From Inia geoffrensis (Eukaryota > Chordata > Mammalia > Artiodactyla > Iniidae): DNA of 64,000 nt. The position numbers were made by a program, and so were the translations under genes. Shown here piece by piece: positions 10,800 to 22,521 of the stretch (positions are counted from its first letter, which is position 1; each line of letters starts with the position of its first letter). The notes under the pieces are model-generated. The model ran no database searches, was not told the origin of the DNA, and was given only the letters and a program-made list of their open reading frames with translations. Location: the NCBI GenBank assembly GCA_036417435.1, contig CM070899.1, positions 148,566,237-148,630,236 on the forward strand, read 5' to 3'.

Positions 10800-11425
10800 C
10801 TCAGATTCTTTTCATATAGAATCATCTTAGAAGTGAGTGTTTCTTCAGTTTGTTCACAGGTGGGTATGCAGTGAAGAAAGAGGGGAGAACGATCCCGCTC
10901 TTATATTGAGGTTTAGAGAAAAGGCTCAAGAGAAGTGAACACGGTACTTGTCCTACTGCAGTAGTAATTGCTCCAAAAGGAAGCTTGCCTTACAGCAAAT
11001 AGATTTTGTGTCATGCAGAATAGCTCCAGAGCTAGACAACTTCCATTAAACAGTTTGGATGAATTCAGAGGGTGTCTATATCCTGGGCACACTTTCCTGG
11101 GCACACCCCTGCTCTGGCTCTCCTTGCACTCGAATTGCTGTGTAAATAACAAATGGCCAGGAAAACCAAGGAGCAAGTGGCCAATCACCCACTTGGGTAT
11201 TCTCTCCTACCTCACCTGTTCTCAGAGCAAAGTGGACATATTGCCGACAAAGGCACTCTCAGGTCCACCCCACATCTTCAGGCTCAGAGACCAGGTGCTT
11301 TCCTGGGGAGAAAGGCTCACTTTCCTGTCGTGTTGCAAATGAAGGGATGTGAAGATGTGTGATTTAGGAAGGGAGTTACATGAACTACTGTCTCTTCATT
11401 ATTGATCCTACCCATCACCATGGCA
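10800..11425. other. Unassigned sequence with a 124-codon frame not called
   Basis: A + strand frame at 10,968-11,342 and an overlapping minus frame at 10,913-11,188 have no recognisable domain. They lack a codon or splice context that would support a gene. Confidence 0.35.
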
Positions 11426-11429
11426 TTTT

Positions 11430-11575
11430 TGTTCTGAATCTGTTGTCAACTCACTATGTGACCTTTAGCATCTATCTTAAGCTCTCTGAGTCTTGACTTT
11501 ATTATTTTAGAAACAAAGATGTTGGAAAATATTAATAATGGTGTTCTTTCTGATTCTAAAGTTGTATGGTTTTAA
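11430..11575 (+). mobile_element. MIR fragment
   Basis: CAACTCACTATGTGACCTTTAG, CTTAAGCTCTCTGAGTCTTGAC and AATAATGGTGTTCTTTCTG give a sense MIR core. Confidence 0.6.
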
Positions 11576-11629
11576 CATCTACCTTGTACATAGAGTTTAT
11601 GAGTTTATAAGGCTTTTTACAACATCTCA

Positions 11630-11755
11630 GGCCATGCTTACTACCTGTAGCAGGTACCACATGTATCATTAGCCCCATTTCAGAGGTGAGATTATGGATA
11701 AGGGCAGACCACAACCTAATAAGTAGCAGAACTGAAACCCAAATCTTCTAGACAA
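11630..11755 (-). mobile_element. MIR fragment
   Basis: CATTAGCCCCATTTCAGAGGTG and AATAAGTAGCAGAACTGAAACC are the inverted MIR core and accession block. Confidence 0.65.
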
Positions 11756-11756
11756 G

Positions 11757-11965
11757 GAATCAGCAAATTACAGCCTACAGGCCAAATCTGCCTGTCTGTT
11801 TTTGTAAGTAAAGGTTCATTGGAATAAACCCCCACTCATTCTTTTATATCTATGTATATGTCTCTTCCTGCTTTTGCACACACTACAGCAGCAGAGTGGA
11901 GTTCTTATAACAGAGTTGTATGTCCCGCTTGGCCTTTACAGAAAAGGCATGTTAATCCCTATTCT
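11757..11965 (+). mobile_element. hAT non-autonomous DNA transposon
   Basis: AATCAGCAAATTACAGCC, CAGGCCAAATCTGCCTG, TTTGTAAGTAAAGGTTCATTGG, CAGCAGAGTGGAGTTC and CCTTTACAGAAAAGG are the ordered hallmarks of a Charlie-group element. A second, more decayed copy is at 34,485-34,705 in the same orientation. Confidence 0.72.
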
Positions 11966-12984
11966 AGAGCATCGGTTTGTGCTTTTCCACCATAATATCT
12001 AGCTCCTAAATCTGTAAGACCACTCCAAGCTTTTCTTGGCATCCTTATAAATAGATCTTTACAGCCCTTTTGTGTTCATCGATCTCCCAAGTCCTAATTG
12101 GGTTGGGAAAATCACCTGTGGAATGAAATGCAGGAACTAAATTCATCTGATTCAGAAATCAGCATGTACATTATACATTTCTATTTTAAATGCAGCGGTG
12201 GAAAAATCAAAAAAGGGAGAAAAGAAATCTTTAATCACTTACACACCTGCTTGAGAAAAGAGAAAGGCTACAGTACAAATATGCTGATTTCCTTATTATT
12301 ATTAGGTTGTTTAGTACTAGTGGCAATGAAACACATAAAGCCACAATCACTAGCTGAAAGCCTTTCACTGAAGCAAAGCACACAGCTTACAAACAGAAGC
12401 AAGCTCTAGAAAAAATGGTGAAATCTCTGAGGTGTGATTGAACTCTTAGTTGTAAGCATTGAATAAGGATGCTCATTCTGTGTCACAAGCCCCACCGTCA
12501 CAGAAATAGTCAGTGACTGAGTATTATGGGGTTTTCTAATTTGGTGCACACATATGTGTGTGATATTTCAATTGTTACAACTCCATTGCTTTTGTAACTG
12601 TTTTTAATTACTCATGAGACCATTTCTCAGTTTAAACTGAACATATGGGCACTTTGAATTTTTAAAATCCTACTTTTGGAGTTATCCATGGGCTTAAAAA
12701 CCTGAGTGTTTCTTTGCAAGTGTAAGCAAGGTATTTTGGAAGCCTTCACAACAGCAACATGAGGGATGCAGCCTGCTAAGTCTCCACTGCGTCACTACTG
12801 TGAGAGCCCTATTCTGGGGAACTTTTCAGGCAACAGTAGGTTTCTAGTTGCTGGAAGTTTTCCAGTCACTCACTTGACAAAGATGAACCACTGTGAATGC
12901 AACACTGGATGAGGACAAGAAATGCATGAAAGAGGATCCCTGTTTCAAAAATATCTGTGCATGATAAGGTTGTTTATTGAATTA
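11966..12984. other. Unassigned sequence
   Basis: About 1 kb with no family recognised. A 103-codon + frame (12,098-12,409) starts MGWENHLWNEMQE and ends LKQSTQLTNRSKL. It shows no domain and is not called. Confidence 0.35.
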
Positions 12985-13115
12985 TTCATTCATTTTGCAA
13001 CTGTTTTATACAGAACCTGTTATATGCCAAGCACTGTGTCTGACTCTGCAGAGAGAATGTTTTTTTTTTTAAAGATATTTTCCCTGCTCTTATTGAGCTT
13101 AAATAGTTTTTAATG
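12985..13115 (+). mobile_element. Ancient interspersed repeat (L2/MIR age), unnamed
   Basis: CATTTTGCAACTGTTTTATACAG, TATATGCCAAGCACTGTGTC and CCCTGCTCTTATTGAGCTTAA follow the same order as a stretch at 51,465-51,720. The two copies probably belong to one old family. Confidence 0.4.
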
Positions 13116-13117
13116 TA

Positions 13118-14160
13118 TGTAAGAATTTACAACATATATAACTAATAAGGGAATCATACCAAGATTATAAGAAATTTTAACTCAATAAGAAAAAAGATAG
13201 AAAATCCAATAGAAAAATGGGCAAAATATGTAAAAAGACACTTTACAAGACAGGATATTCAAATGACTAATAAATCTAGAAACAGATACTCAACTCCGTC
13301 ACTCATTAGAGAATTGGAAATTGAAACTAAAATATGATATTGCTAAGTACCTGTTTTATTTTATTATTATTGTTTTGGCCATGCCACTTGTGGGATCTTA
13401 GTTTCCTGTCCAGGGATTGAACCCGTGCCCTCATCAGTGAGGGCATGGAGTCCAAACCACTGGACCACCGGGGAATTCCCAAAATATCCATTTTGGAATG
13501 GGAAAAATTAAAAATCCAGAAATTACTAAGTGTTGACAAGAATATGGAACAACTGAAACGCTAGTTCACTGCTGGTAAGAGTGTTGACTGGTAAAACCAC
13601 CTTGGAAAACTGTTTGCTATTATCAACTAAAACAGAAGACACCCCATGACCGAGGATTTCCAATGCAGAACTATGTTCACCAAAACACAGGAACTAGAAT
13701 GCTCATAGCAGCACTGTTTGTAATAGATCCAAATTGGAAACTATACCTGAACACCTTTCAGGAATAAAACGAGATAAATAGACTGTAGGATTTTCACCCA
13801 ATGGAATATTCTATAGCAAAGAGAGTAAATGACCAATACAAGTGAATCTTTAAAACATAATGTTGAATCCAAAAGACAATAGGAAGAAAAGATTAATGAC
13901 TGTGTGTTTCTACCTAAGATACAAAAACAAAACTAACTTGTGATGCTGGAAGTCAGGATGGTGGTTACCCTCTAAGTAGGTATAAATAGGTTATAACCAG
14001 AGGGAGGCATAAGAGGGCTACTGGAGGGTGCTAATGCTTTCTTTCTTCGTGTGCTGGTTGCATGGGGGTATTCACCTTACAAAAACCTGTTGAGCTGTAC
14101 ACACATGAGTTGTTTCATTAAAACTGCATATAAGACACTTCACAATAAAGAGCTAAAATA
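13118..14160 (+). mobile_element. Very old L1, ORF2 C-terminus and 3' UTR
   Basis: AATAGAAAAATGGGCAAAAT, TTTGTAATAGATCCAAATTGG, CAATGGAATATTCTATAGC and AAAACCTGTTGAGCTGTACA trace the L1 ORF2 tail and a 3' UTR. It has heavy divergence and stops in every frame. A SINE at 13,354-13,480 interrupts it. It ends at CACAATAAAGAGC near 14,150. Confidence 0.78.
13354..13480 (-). mobile_element. Old CHR-related SINE, short form
   Basis: The minus strand begins GGGAATTCCCCGGTGGTCC, passes through a B-box-like GGTTCAATCCC and ends at GGCCAAAACAATAATAATAA. It is shorter and more diverged than the main CHR copies, and no clear target duplication is visible. Confidence 0.75.
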
Positions 14161-15560
14161 AATTCTGAAGCCAGTTCATGGGAAGGGACTATCTCTTCCT
14201 TGCAGGAAGCAATCTTTGGTGGTGGTGTTTGCACTAAACTCTAAAGATGGGAATGGTTTCAACCCACAAAAAGGGGATGATGCATTCCATGATGGGCAAA
14301 ATAGTCCTTCACAGGTGGGCAGACATGGGAAAATATGGAGCAATCCATGGAACATGAGATTTATGGAAGAAGGATAAATAAGGTGAGAAAGGTAGGCCTG
14401 AGTCAGAATGCAGGGCGCCTTGATAGAGGCATTTGGCTTTTGTGAAATAGGCAGTGGGGAGCCACTGAAAATTTCTAATCAGGGCAGAGATGATCATAGC
14501 TGTGTTCAGGGAAGATTAACTTAGCAGTTGTATTGTAGAATGAATTGGAAAGCAAAGAAACTGAGGGAAGGGAGACCAATTTGGATGTGATTGCAATTGT
14601 CTGGGTGGTACATAATTAGGTCTAAACTGGGGTGTTAGTGTGGGTTGAAAAGAGGAGATGTTTGTAAGAGGCATTAGAGGAGACAAACTTATTGGAATTT
14701 TTTGTCGAGGGAGAGAGAAGCCTCCAAGGAGGCCAACCTGGGCGACTGGAAGATCAATCATGCCATTAACTGAAACAGATAAATTAGGATCTCTTCCTCC
14801 AGGGCAATGGCTGAGCATGGGTGTTTTTTTTGTAGCTCATACATCAGTGCTATTCCCTTGGACATAGTACCTCTGTGCAGATCAACGTGGCATTTCAGGC
14901 CCTTAAGGAAGATGCCAGGGCACTTTGCCAGCGATCTACATATAAAATAAAATCTGACTTTCTTATAGAATGGAAGCTGCCAAGCTAAAAAGTGCACTTT
15001 CCAACCTTCTTGATGAATGAGGCTGGCAAGAGGAATGGGTCAAAAGAAGAAGTAAACTGTGTAACTTTGAGTCTGTACCTTAGGGGAAATAGAATGCTCC
15101 TCCCCTCTTCTTTCCCTCATCCTGTTGGCTGAAAAACAGATGTGATGACAGTACCTACAGCAACTCTTTAGGACTCTGAGTGACAGCTGCAGGGCAAGTC
15201 TTAGAGCAACAAGACAGAGACAGCCTGAGTTCTTGATGATTATAGAACACTTCACTAGCCCGTGAATCTCCCTGGACCTTTATATGGCAGAGAAATAAAT
15301 TCTTTCTTCTTTATGTCACTGTTAGTTTCTCTCTTTTACTGTAGTTTAATTGATATCCTAAATAATTCAGACCCCAAGCTTGTGGTTTTGATCCCTGAGA
15401 TATTTTTCCTTATATTAAAGTATCATTTTCTCTGCAATTATTAGGTACTTGAGACTATACCAGGTTCCAGTGATAAAACAACTCATAAATGCAGAGCATA
15501 CTCTGCCAACACCTAGGAACCTTCCTGAAAATATGTGGCAATGTCTCAAAAGGGCTTAAC
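14161..15560. other. Unassigned sequence with an old repeat-like stretch
   Basis: 14,370-14,680 (GCAGTGGGGAGCCACTGAAAA, GGGAGACCAATTTGGATGTG, ATTGCAATTGTCTGGGTGG) resembles an old interspersed family that I cannot name. Frames on both strands near 14,516-14,997 overlap each other and have no domain. Confidence 0.35.
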
Positions 15561-15564
15561 TATA

Positions 15565-15730
15565 ACAAACAATTGCCATTTATGAAGCACTTTCAAAATA
15601 CAAACACTGAGTTTCTATAAGCATCTCAAGAACACTGTAAGCTAGGTCCTATTTTTATCCCCAATTTACAGATGAGGAAACTGAGACGCCCAGAAATTAG
15701 AAAACATCCCCAAAGGTCATATTTCTAATG
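15565..15730 (-). mobile_element. MIR fragment
   Basis: Well-preserved inverted core CAATTTACAGATGAGGAAAC and TGAGACGCCCAGAAATTAG, preceded by GCCATTTATGAAGCACTTTC. Confidence 0.78.
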
Positions 15731-16398
15731 ACGATGTTTGTGTCTCCAAAATCCACTATTAAAGACCTGACACTACAAACAGCCTCATTGAAAGAGCAAA
15801 GAGAGAAATCAGTCTGTATTTCTCTCTACCACCGGCAAACAGTTGAAGAGTTTGAGATCAAGTCACAAAAAAGATCAAAGATTCCTATTTCATGGAATGC
15901 AGGCATTTGCTTTGACTTCTCATGATAAAGACTGGTGGCTCCAAAACCTCTCCCACTTGTGACCCGGATCAGAGAACTTGGTCCACTGATTGACTATTGG
16001 TAAAGATAACCTGAATGAAGCAAGGAATAAGGCGTGGAGAGAAAAAGCAAAGAAGAACGTGAGTGAGAGCATCTCCACCTGAAAATTAAATTTATTTCCT
16101 CCTGAGTTTAGTAAATGAATTTAGAAAGCAACAGGTAAAAGGAGACTCTAAGATATTTCTGGGAATATTGGGTGTTGTTGGGATAAAAGCATAGCTCACG
16201 AAAGAGATGAACTTGAAAGTCATTTTCACGGAAAACTGTTGAAGTGTTTGTTCAAAAAACTATAACAATAACAATAAATCTTTCCATCTCTAGTGAATGT
16301 GTCCAATCATGCTATGTGTCTGATAAAAGAAGAGAAAAAAGTTTAACAGCTGATTTTTTGTTCATGATCATAGGTCAAGGAGCATAGTGTGCCTGAGG
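15731..16398. other. Unassigned sequence
   Basis: Nothing recognised apart from noise-length frames. Confidence 0.35.
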
Positions 16399-16407
16399 TG
16401 CAAGGGA

Positions 16408-16621
16408 TTTTTTTTTTTTTTTTTTTTTTGCGGTACGTGGGCCTCTTACTGTTGTGGCCTCTCCCGTTGCGGAGCGCAGGCTCCGGACGCGCAGCCTCAG
16501 CGGCCACGGCTCACGGGCCCAGCCGCTCCGCGGCATGTGGGATCTTCCCAGACCGGGGCACGAACCCGTGTCCCCTGCATCGGCAGGCGGACTCTCAACC
16601 ACTGTGCCACCAGGGAAGCCC
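16408..16621 (-). mobile_element. CHR SINE, young
   Basis: T22 tail at 16,408-16,429, a CpG-rich body and an intact head. The 14-base duplication TGCAAGGGATTTTT at 16,399-16,412 and 16,622-16,635 is perfect. It keeps both GCGCAG direct repeats that another copy (24,958) lost. Confidence 0.95.
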
Positions 16622-16639
16622 TGCAAGGGATTTTTGATT

Positions 16640-18240
16640 GTGTGGCTGTGGAAGAAGACTTGTGGATGGCTGGCTGCTTTCATGCTGGGCCACCATTCAT
16701 GTCAACGTGTTGATGTATTTGACATTCTCACCTAACCACAGAGTGAAGGATGGAAGGTTGATGAACTTGGAGCAAATCAGGACTGGTGCCACACTCTAAA
16801 GGTGAAGATGATTTCTGTTGCAGAACATACTGCAGGGGATAGCTGAAGAGGAGGTTCCCCAAGAAACCAGAAAGGATCATTAGAAGAAGCCAGATGTCTT
16901 GCTAGAGGAATACAAGGAAAGAGCTAAAACAAATAGCAGTGAAAGACACATCTCAGGTCTTTTTGTTTGTTTGTGTGTTTGTTTTTGGCGAAGCCATCAA
17001 ATGAGGCTGATGCCTCCTAAGAAGTGTCCTGGAAGTTAAGATATTCTTGGAGAAAACCTTCAGAAACTGGTGGAAGTGAACTTCACCTTCTTGTTTGTCA
17101 TCAGAGCAAAATACAAAGACAACAAGGACTCTCTCAGTGTAAATTTGAAGGTTGTTATTCAGCTTTATAGAAATTAAAACAAATTTTCAAGTTAGTAAAT
17201 AAAATGCTGGTCCACATTTTTCTTGTAAAATAATGAAGTAGATTTGGGCATTCTGCTCACTGACCAGGAATATAATTCCAAGCTTTTATTGTATCCATGA
17301 AAATTCCAATTCAAATTACAGCATGTTTTCCTCTACCATTATATGCCATAAATGTCTGCGTGCCACTATCTAAATAATATCCACAATCTAACCTAAGAAA
17401 AAATATACAGATCAATAGTTGGGACGTGTAATTGCAAGATGCTTACTATTTTACATGCTCTTTCAGGATTCTTGAGAAATGACCAGAGGAAATGGTACAG
17501 GGCCAAACCTTGCAAATGTAAGCAGAGACACGATGCTAAATTTTCCCCATCTTAACTGCTCAGAAATTGACAACTTCAGCAACCAAAGAAAATTGCCTGT
17601 ATACACACGATATAACACACATCACGTAGGCAAATCATCACCCACATGATTTGGAAAACAGGGAAGGGTTAGGTGTTATGAGAGCTGGCATATGAGCAGC
17701 ATTAGATTATTATAAAAATAATGTCACCTTCCATGTACAGAGTGCCTTGCTCCTGCCGAGCTCTACAGTACAACCATATCTTATTGTGAATTCTATTAAT
17801 ACATGATGTTCAAAGTCATCTTTCATGCACAGATCATTATTGGTTTTCATTCTCACACAGTCCCATTATGGGGCTACCTAAAATTAATCTTGTTTCAGAA
17901 GCAGAGATTCTGTGTATGAAATGCTATGGTCATGCAATGCTGCTCGTACAAGGAGAATAAAAAATTGATCCAGCCTTGCATTATATCACAACCATGCAAT
18001 TCTCCCAGTGTATGCTTAGGGTAAGTAATCTGGTGGCCCCCACAGCTCTGACTCCAGAATGATAATGATTCTACCTGTCAATAGAAAACCTGTCCCACCT
18101 GCTTGCCCCATCACCCATGTCAAGTGAGATGCCAGTAAGTTGGATAGACGGAAGGATATGCTGGGACATCGAGTGACCTTAACATACAAGCTGGGCATGT
18201 TTCTGAACATTTATGAACCATGGTTTACTCATTCTTAAAG
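16640..18240. other. Unassigned unique sequence
   Basis: About 1.6 kb of AT-rich DNA with no gene or repeat family that I can support. Confidence 0.4.
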
Positions 18241-18251
18241 TGAGCACACAG

Positions 18252-18587
18252 GACTTCCATGGTGGTGCAGCAGTTAAGAATCCACCTGCCAATGCAGGGG
18301 ACATGTGTTCAGTCCCTGGTCCGGGAAGATCCCACATGCCACGGAGCAACTAAGCCCACAACTACTGAGCCTGTGCTCTAGAGCCTGCGAGCCACAAGTA
18401 CTGAGCCTGCACGCTACAGTTACTGAAGCCTGCAGGCCTAGAGCCCATGCTTCACAACAAGAGAAGCCACCGCAATGAGAAGCCTGCAACAAAGAGTAGC
18501 CCCCGCTCACCGCAACTGGAGAAAGCCCACGTGCAGCAATGAAGACCCAACACAGCCAAAAATAAATAAATTTATATAAAAAAAAAG
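18252..18587 (+). mobile_element. CHR-type SINE, older long form
   Basis: Starts GGACTTCCATGGTGGTGCAG and has the long internal series of ACTGAGCCTG-type segments. It ends CAACACAGCCAAAAATAAAT plus A-rich tail. Possible weak duplication AAAGTGA on both sides. Its CpGs are largely decayed to TG or CA, so it is older than the short CHR copies. Confidence 0.88.
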
Positions 18588-18879
18588 TGACTATAGATGT
18601 TTGTACTTCATTAGACCATCAGCATGATTAGCAATAAGTGACTCTGAGTCAATCTAGCTCTTATTGTTATGGAAAAAATGAGATTTTGGACAACAATGAG
18701 GAATATTCGGACTCTTCTTGCAGTTTAGAAATGGGATAGATTTTACCATGGAGATAACGCAATAAATGAGAGGTCTTCTATCATTATCACAATTCAAGTT
18801 TTCAAGGAAATTCTTCAAATTTACACTTTATTTTTCCTCATGAATTTGCTCTCTCCATCAGAAAATACACCTTCTAATT

Positions 18880-18881
<2 letters not shown>
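18588..18881. other. Unassigned sequence
   Basis: Nothing recognised between the SINE and the microsatellite. Confidence 0.3.
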
Positions 18882-18924
<43 letters not shown>

Positions 18925-19040
18925 AAAGAAAGAAAGAAAGAAAGGAAGGAAGGAAGAAAGAAGGAAAGAAAGGAAGAAAGGAAGAAAAGAAAGAAGGAAG
19001 GAAGGAAGAAAAGAAAGAAGGAAGGAAGGAAGGAAGGAAG
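18882..19040. repeat. Purine microsatellite (GAAA)n, (GGAA)n and (AGAAGGA)n
   Basis: About 160 purine bases on the + strand, uniform GAAA to about 18,943 and then mixed GGAA/GAAA. Lys/Glu/Arg and Phe/Leu/Ser frames across it are artefacts. Confidence 0.95.
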
Positions 19041-19934
19041 GGAATAAGAAACACTCCAGACTGGAAATAACCTGGAATATGGTATCGTGGGTGATCAGCC
19101 TCATCTGAAGTCTAGTGTCAAATGCACCATCTACTCCATTTAATTCTGTTCCCTGTCCTCTTGAGGAAACATGCTCTCTCAGGCTTCTGAGAGTTTACAT
19201 AAACTATTTCTTCTTGAAATGCCCTTCATCTCCATGTTTACTAGAACAACTGAAACCAGACATTCTCCACCTAGCACTGTTTATGATACAACAATCAAAT
19301 CCAAACATTTGAGAAAAAATGTCCTTCCTGCCTTTTGTTATCAAAACCAAAGACAGATTGTGGAGAGGATGGTCTTAGAAAGAGGAGAATGAGGAGAGAG
19401 ATTTAGAGGAGGGTAATGACCAAGCACAGAGAGGAGAGAGGAAAAAGTGTTGTCCAATGACTGATCTAGAGACCTTAGGGTTAGGGGTGAATGAACAGCA
19501 GGAAACTTGCCTTCTTCGCTAGGGACTTAGCAAGAAAACACAGTGGCTGTGTCATCTGCCTAACTCAGAACCTCCCCTACTGCCCTGGACACCAAGCACA
19601 TCAGCACTTACCAGTCTGACCTGAAGACCACCAAGCCATTTTAGAAAGTTCTGCTATGAGTAAGAAGCCACTTAACATAAGTCCTGGTATAAGAAGGATC
19701 CCCTTTGGAATCCCTTAGTAAGCCAGAAGGAAAAGGTTTAAAGCCAGGTTCACTCTTATTTTAGAGAACTATTGTGTCATTTTGTACTCAACTGATTTTT
19801 GAGATGAAGTTTTATATCTCTTAAAATCCTGTCTCCAGCGCATTTTCCATAGTAAACATTAATTTAATAAGTAAATGCGGATTCCTTTTTGTACAATCAT
19901 CCCACTAAGTTCCTTGGAGGCCTAAGTCAGAACA
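19041..19934. other. Unassigned sequence
   Basis: No gene or repeat recognised. Two overlapping + frames at 19,115-19,392 read the same stretch in different phases and have no domain. Confidence 0.35.
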
Positions 19935-20080
19935 CAGTGTGTAAATGTTCATAGCCTCTGCCTATGCCAGTGTCATTTGTATAATTAACAGAGGGAGGAG
20001 GGTGCTGATGTAGTCATACTTGGCTACCTCAGAATAAATCAGTCCCTAGATGAAGGTCGCTTTCCTGTATTCTAAGACAG
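19935..20080 (+). repeat. 146-base segment duplicated at 22,370-22,515 (copy A)
   Basis: Runs from CAGTGTGTAAATGTTCATAG to CTGTATTCTAAGACAG. It matches the second copy at 141 of 146 positions with no gap. The flanks outside differ at once, so the ends of the duplicated block are sharp. Confidence 0.93.
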
Positions 20081-20329
20081 AGCCCTCTGTATGTTAACCA
20101 CTCTACATTCCGCCCACTTAACAATTTGAACCCTTTATTGTCAAACCCAATAATACCTCCTCCTTCCTCTTTCCCTTGTCTGGATGGAGGATATGAAATT
20201 GTTAGAACCTGCAGGACAAAGACTGGGAGGAGGAGATGCCTTAAAGTGACTTACTTTCTTCAGCCTCAAAGTGGTGATTTTCAAGCCATGAACAACTAAC
20301 CCTACCAAATCTTTCCCTGCTTTTCCCCA

Positions 20330-20435
20330 CTATGCACTCACAGGATTGTTGGGAAAATTAAGAGTAATGCTTGGAAAGAGTACGAGATCTGTGAGTGCTT
20401 CAAGTATAAGTTGCAATTATGTTAAGTATTAATAG
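20330..20435 (+). mobile_element. MIR 3' fragment
   Basis: CTCACAGGATTGTTGGGAAAAT, TAAGAGTAATGCTTGG and CTGTGAGTGCTTCAAG resemble the sense MIR 3' half. Confidence 0.45.
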
Positions 20436-20465
20436 TGCACTTGTTAAAGTCATTTATATTCTTCC

Positions 20466-20556
20466 TCATTTTTTATTCTCTTTTTCCTTTCTGTTATTAT
20501 GTACATGATTCTTTTTTTAAGGCCAGGCATTATATTATAAAAAATGAGATGCACCA
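20466..20556 (+). repeat. Old duplicated segment B
   Basis: CTGTTATTATGTACATGATTC, then CCAGGCATTATATTATAAAA and ATGAGATGCACCAGAAAAGA. The same order occurs at 21,451-21,545 with roughly 80% identity by eye, so the two are related copies of one old repeat or duplication. Confidence 0.65.
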
Positions 20557-20806
20557 GAAAAGAGTATTTTATGCAAATGATAAGGGCTGCACAAGAGTAA
20601 ATGAAAACAATTTATATTAAGTAAAGTTCTAAATCAGCTGGTGTTTAATAAAAAACAAAGTTTAGACCATAAATCACTTTTGAATTTATTTAGCATCCTT
20701 TTTCTTTACAATACAACAGCTTCTTAGTTAAGCTAATGCAATGACTTAGTAAAGAGTTGACAATGACTCCCCTGTGCATGACACGTGTCCCCTCTTCTGA
20801 GATTTC

Positions 20807-21015
20807 TTTTTTTTTTTTTTTTTGCGGTACGCGGGCCTCTCACTGTTGTGACCTCTCCCGCTGTGGAGCACAGGCTCCGGACACACAGGCTCAGTAGCCA
20901 TGGCTCACGGGCCCAGCCGCTCCGCAGCATGTGGGATCTTCCCGGACCAGGGCATGAACATGTGTCCCCTGCATCAGCAGGCAGACTCTCAATCACTGCA
21001 CCACCAGGGAAGCCC
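20807..21015 (-). mobile_element. CHR SINE
   Basis: T17 tail at 20,807-20,823, full body, head at 21,015. Several CpGs have become TG or CA (for example GCTGTGGAGC and CATGAACATG). The target duplication is unclear: TGAGATTTC on the left and TGAACTTTC on the right match imperfectly. Confidence 0.9.
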
Positions 21016-21069
21016 TGAACTTTCATTTTATTCTGATTTTATATTGTCTCAGCCAATCTGGACAGCACA

Positions 21070-21101
21070 TACGTGTGTGTGTGTGCGTGTGTATGTGTGC
21101 A
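21070..21101. repeat. Short GT-rich microsatellite
   Basis: ACGTGTGTGTGTGTGCGTGT followed by GTATGTGTGC; interrupted (GT)n. Confidence 0.85.
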
Positions 21102-21450
21102 GAAAATTAATGTTCCATGTAAGACAAATCTGTATCCATATTCCTATGCAATAATTCTGGTTATCAGCTTAGTTACCCAGTAGTTAAAATTCAAGATCTG
21201 ACAGCGATTCTGATTTTTTATTTCTCTCATATTCACATATTGTCCATCAACAAGTACCACAAGTACTCCCTTCAAATATAACCTAAATCCAACCATTTCT
21301 CATCATCACCACCCCTTCCACCCTAGTCCACATCAACCATCACACTACTAGACTATTGCAATATGGGCTCTCTCCTTTCACTCTTGCTTCTCTACTATCT
21401 AAACTCGACTAGGCAGACTGAGTGACATGTATAAAACATGTATCAGAAAG
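21102..21450. other. Unassigned sequence
   Basis: No feature recognised. Confidence 0.3.
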
Positions 21451-21545
21451 AATCTTTTTTTTCCTTTTCTGTTATTATGTACATAATTATTTTCTAAACA
21501 CCAGATAATGTATTATAAAGAATGAGAGGCAACAGAAAAGAATCT
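21451..21545 (+). repeat. Old duplicated segment B'
   Basis: Partner of 20,466-20,556: CTGTTATTATGTACATAATT, CCAGATAATGTATTATAAAG and GAATGAGAGGCAACAGAAAA in the same order. It lies at the 5' edge of the ancient L1 that follows. Confidence 0.65.
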
Positions 21546-21956
21546 AGGTTGTGGAGAGCTAAAAAGAGCATCACCTCCACCTAAAGAACAAGAAAAAGTC
21601 AGCTAAACTATAAAACTACAACCCATCAGATTGTTAAAGTCACAGGACAACCAGGTAAACTAAAATCCATGGAAGAAAATCCCTGCCTACCCCACCCAAG
21701 GACAGATGAAATGCACAAGCACAGGATACAGATAGGTTCCGCAGTAGAAGCAGGAAGAAAAAATGAGTTAAACTATGAATAAGTTGCTAAAAGCCAAGTG
21801 TGGGCTAGCCTGTGAGTACAGCATTGCTGGTAGCTGCAGATAGGCAATGTTTACATCCACTCTCAAGCTCTTTGTTTGTGGACCTCCACTGGGTATGTTA
21901 GGAAAGATGAGACACACTAGGAAGCTAGAGAGAACTTACCAAAAGAGTACTGACAG

Positions 21957-22160
21957 GGCTTCCCTGGTGGCGCAGTGGTTGAGAGTCCGCCTGCCGATGC
22001 AATGGACACGGATTCGTGCCCCGGTCCAGGAGGATCCCACGTGCCACGGAGCGGCTGGGCCCGTGGGTCATGGCCGCTGAGCCTGCACATCTGGATCCTG
22101 TGCTCCGTGACGGGAGAGGCCACGGCAGTGAGAGGCCCGTGTACCGCAAAAAAAAAAAAA
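21957..22160 (+). mobile_element. CHR SINE nested in ancient L1
   Basis: Head GGCTTCCCTGGTGGCGCAG, A19 tail. The duplication AAAAGAGTACTGACA at 21,941-21,955 and 22,161-22,175 is perfect over 15 bases. Confidence 0.94.
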
Positions 22161-22369
22161 AAAAGAGTACTGACATAGAGGAGAGAACAGGCTGCCGCTG
22201 TTGGAAAGGCATAGAGCCTGTGTTCCTGCTCAGACCCTTCTGGCTTCTGTCATGTGGAGCAAAAAAAAGCCTTGAACCACAAGGAAAGAGCAGCAACACT
22301 GCCATCCCCAGAATACAGGTAAAGACCCATTGTTATGGGGGGTAGGAGGTTATGTATGAAAGAAAATGG

Positions 22370-22515
22370 CAGTGTGTAAATGTTCATAGCCTCTGCCTAT
22401 GCCAGTGTCATTTGTATAATTAACAGAGGGAGGAGAGTGCTGATGTAGTCACACTTGGCTACCTCAGAATAAATCAGTCACTAGATAAAGGTCACTTTCC
22501 TGTATTCTAAGACAG
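22370..22515 (+). repeat. 146-base segment, inserted copy (A')
   Basis: Same orientation as 19,935-20,080, with five substitutions. It sits inside ancient L1 5' UTR-like sequence, so this is the derived copy. There is no poly(A) and no flanking duplication, which argues against retrotransposition. Confidence 0.88.
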
Positions 22516-22521
22516 AAGGGG

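Noticed and set aside
12098..12409. 103-codon + frame considered as a small gene or exon
   Set aside because: No domain, no splice context and no similarity I recognise; its length is within chance for AT-poor patches.
16375..16735. Frames recurring around the window with VESPPADAGDTGSCPGPG and SRSAACGIFPDQGTNP
   Set aside because: These are translations of the CHR SINE in its sense and antisense frames. They recur at every young SINE and are not genes.
18821..19108. Phe/Leu/Ser-rich and Lys/Arg/Glu-rich frames
   Set aside because: Same cause: a purine microsatellite translated on each strand.
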